Part shown: positions 63,683 through 64,000 of the stretch, one piece after another
Layout of the letters: every line of letters starts with the position of its first letter
Numbering within the stretch: the first letter of the stretch is position 1
Source of the DNA: Bradyrhizobium sp. CCGB01
GTDB lineage: Bacteria > Pseudomonadota > Alphaproteobacteria > Rhizobiales > Xanthobacteraceae
Direction of reading: 5' to 3'
Assembly (NCBI RefSeq): GCF_024199795.1
Contig: NZ_JANADK010000001.1
Coordinates: 9,228,001 to 9,292,000 of the forward strand
Length of the DNA: 64,000 nucleotides
Notes under the pieces: generated by a model
Seen by the model: the letters and a program-made list of their open reading frames with translations, nothing else
The model's database searches: none
What the model was told of the DNA's origin: nothing
Translations under genes and position numbers: made by a program

Positions 63683-63976
63683 TCAATGCCTCACGTGCTC
63701 GAACACGACGATCACGCCGGTCGGCTCGGGTTCGTGGGCCATCAGGCGTGTCAGATCCGCGTCGCTCCAGTCGGCGAGGCTGACGACCTCGCCAGTCTCA
63801 CGCTCTGCATTGAGCGACGGGGTCGGCTCGAGCACCTTCAGGCCCGTCTCATCGACGAAGAAGGTGTGCTCGCCGAACATGCTGTTGAGTTGCGGCATGG
63901 CGGGATGCTCGTCGGGCAGCACCTGAGCGCCGAGTTGGTTGACGGTCTGCTTCACCTGTTCGGATGTGAGCTTCAT
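63683..63976 (-). CDS. Small conserved-looking protein of unknown function
   Basis: 97 aa; MKLTSEQVKQTVNQLGAQVL at the start, then HPAMPQLNSMFGEHTFFVDE and TGVIVVFEHVRH at the end. It is acidic, soluble and has no signal peptide. GGAG lies before the ATG. The pattern of a short beta-rich domain after two helices is clear, but no family is recognised. No link to neighbours beyond location. Confidence 0.6.
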   Translation of the reverse strand: MKLTSEQVKQTVNQLGAQVLPDEHPAMPQLNSMFGEHTFFVDETGLKVLEPTPSLNAERETGEVVSLADWSDADLTRLMAHEPEPTGVIVVFEHVRH

Positions 63977-64000
63977 GGGCTGCTCCGTTTCTGTCGTGTC

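Noticed and set aside
61489..64000. Prophage or integrative element at tRNA-Arg
   Set aside because: No integrase, excisionase or repeated tRNA end within the window; left only as a possibility to test.

Overview
The window reads as an ordinary stretch of core chromosome from a Bradyrhizobium-type alphaproteobacterium close to B. japonicum / B. diazoefficiens. The basis is high GC with strong third-position bias, a RegS/RegR redox two-component pair, rhizobial-style poly-hydroxyalkanoate genes, many branched-chain-type ABC transporter genes, and several families of palindromic intergenic elements of the kind common in this genus. This is inference from content; no database was searched. No phage, plasmid backbone, CRISPR array, transposase or rRNA was seen.

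Layout. 1-6.5 kb (minus strand): a partial aminoglycoside-phosphotransferase-like kinase, a chemoreceptor, and aromatic catabolism genes pcaG, pcaH, a second intradiol dioxygenase and the thiolase pcaF. 6.7-11 kb: mutS, a membrane protein of unknown function, an OsmC-family protein. 11.1-14 kb (minus): an SsuABC/TauABC-like ABC importer. 14.1-19.5 kb: glnD, a LysR regulator divergent from a small SnoaL-like gene, an O6-alkylguanine methyltransferase and a DUF1304 membrane protein. 19.6-22.4 kb: two tandem, very similar periplasmic binding proteins with no permease or ATPase beside them. 22.4-30.8 kb: a DUF1330 protein, a class A penicillin-binding protein, an unrecognised protein, a zinc metallopeptidase, the PHA depolymerase phaZ and an ABC exporter pair. 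30.9-32.9 kb: regS and regR. 33-43 kb: mmcB, two GH13 enzymes (trehalose-synthase-like and alpha-glucosidase), a metallo-beta-lactamase-fold hydrolase, an HxlR regulator, a small ABM-like protein, an LpqC-type esterase, an MFS exporter and sthA. 43.4-47.1 kb: a luciferase-like monooxygenase, a cytochrome P450 and an SDR. 47.3-51.9 kb: an HWE histidine kinase, a PAS-GGDEF-EAL protein and a PAS sigma-54 activator. 52-57.1 kb: a complete five-gene LivKGFHM-type ABC importer behind a candidate sigma-54 promoter. 57.2-61.4 kb: a sensor GGDEF-EAL protein followed by a PAS-GGEEF protein. 61.5-64 kb: tRNA-Arg(CCG), two small unknown genes, tspO-like, dinB.

How the parts fit. pcaHG opens the protocatechuate ring and pcaF finishes the beta-ketoadipate pathway, next to a chemoreceptor that may sense related compounds. 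The RegSR pair would couple gene expression to redox state, as in B. japonicum. The sigma-54 activator and the importer behind it look like a regulator-target pair. Three cyclic-di-GMP genes lie within 13 kb.

The signals most worth a second look are: the sigma-54-type promoter with its adjacent inverted repeat and a perfect 18-bp palindrome at 52.0-52.3 kb; the duplicated binding-protein genes with a matched 28-nt upstream block, the second copy bracketed by mirror-image palindromic elements; a low-GC LysR/SnoaL pair with a textbook T-N11-A dyad; and the monooxygenase-P450-SDR neighbourhood. None is a clear new system. The window as a whole is conventional.
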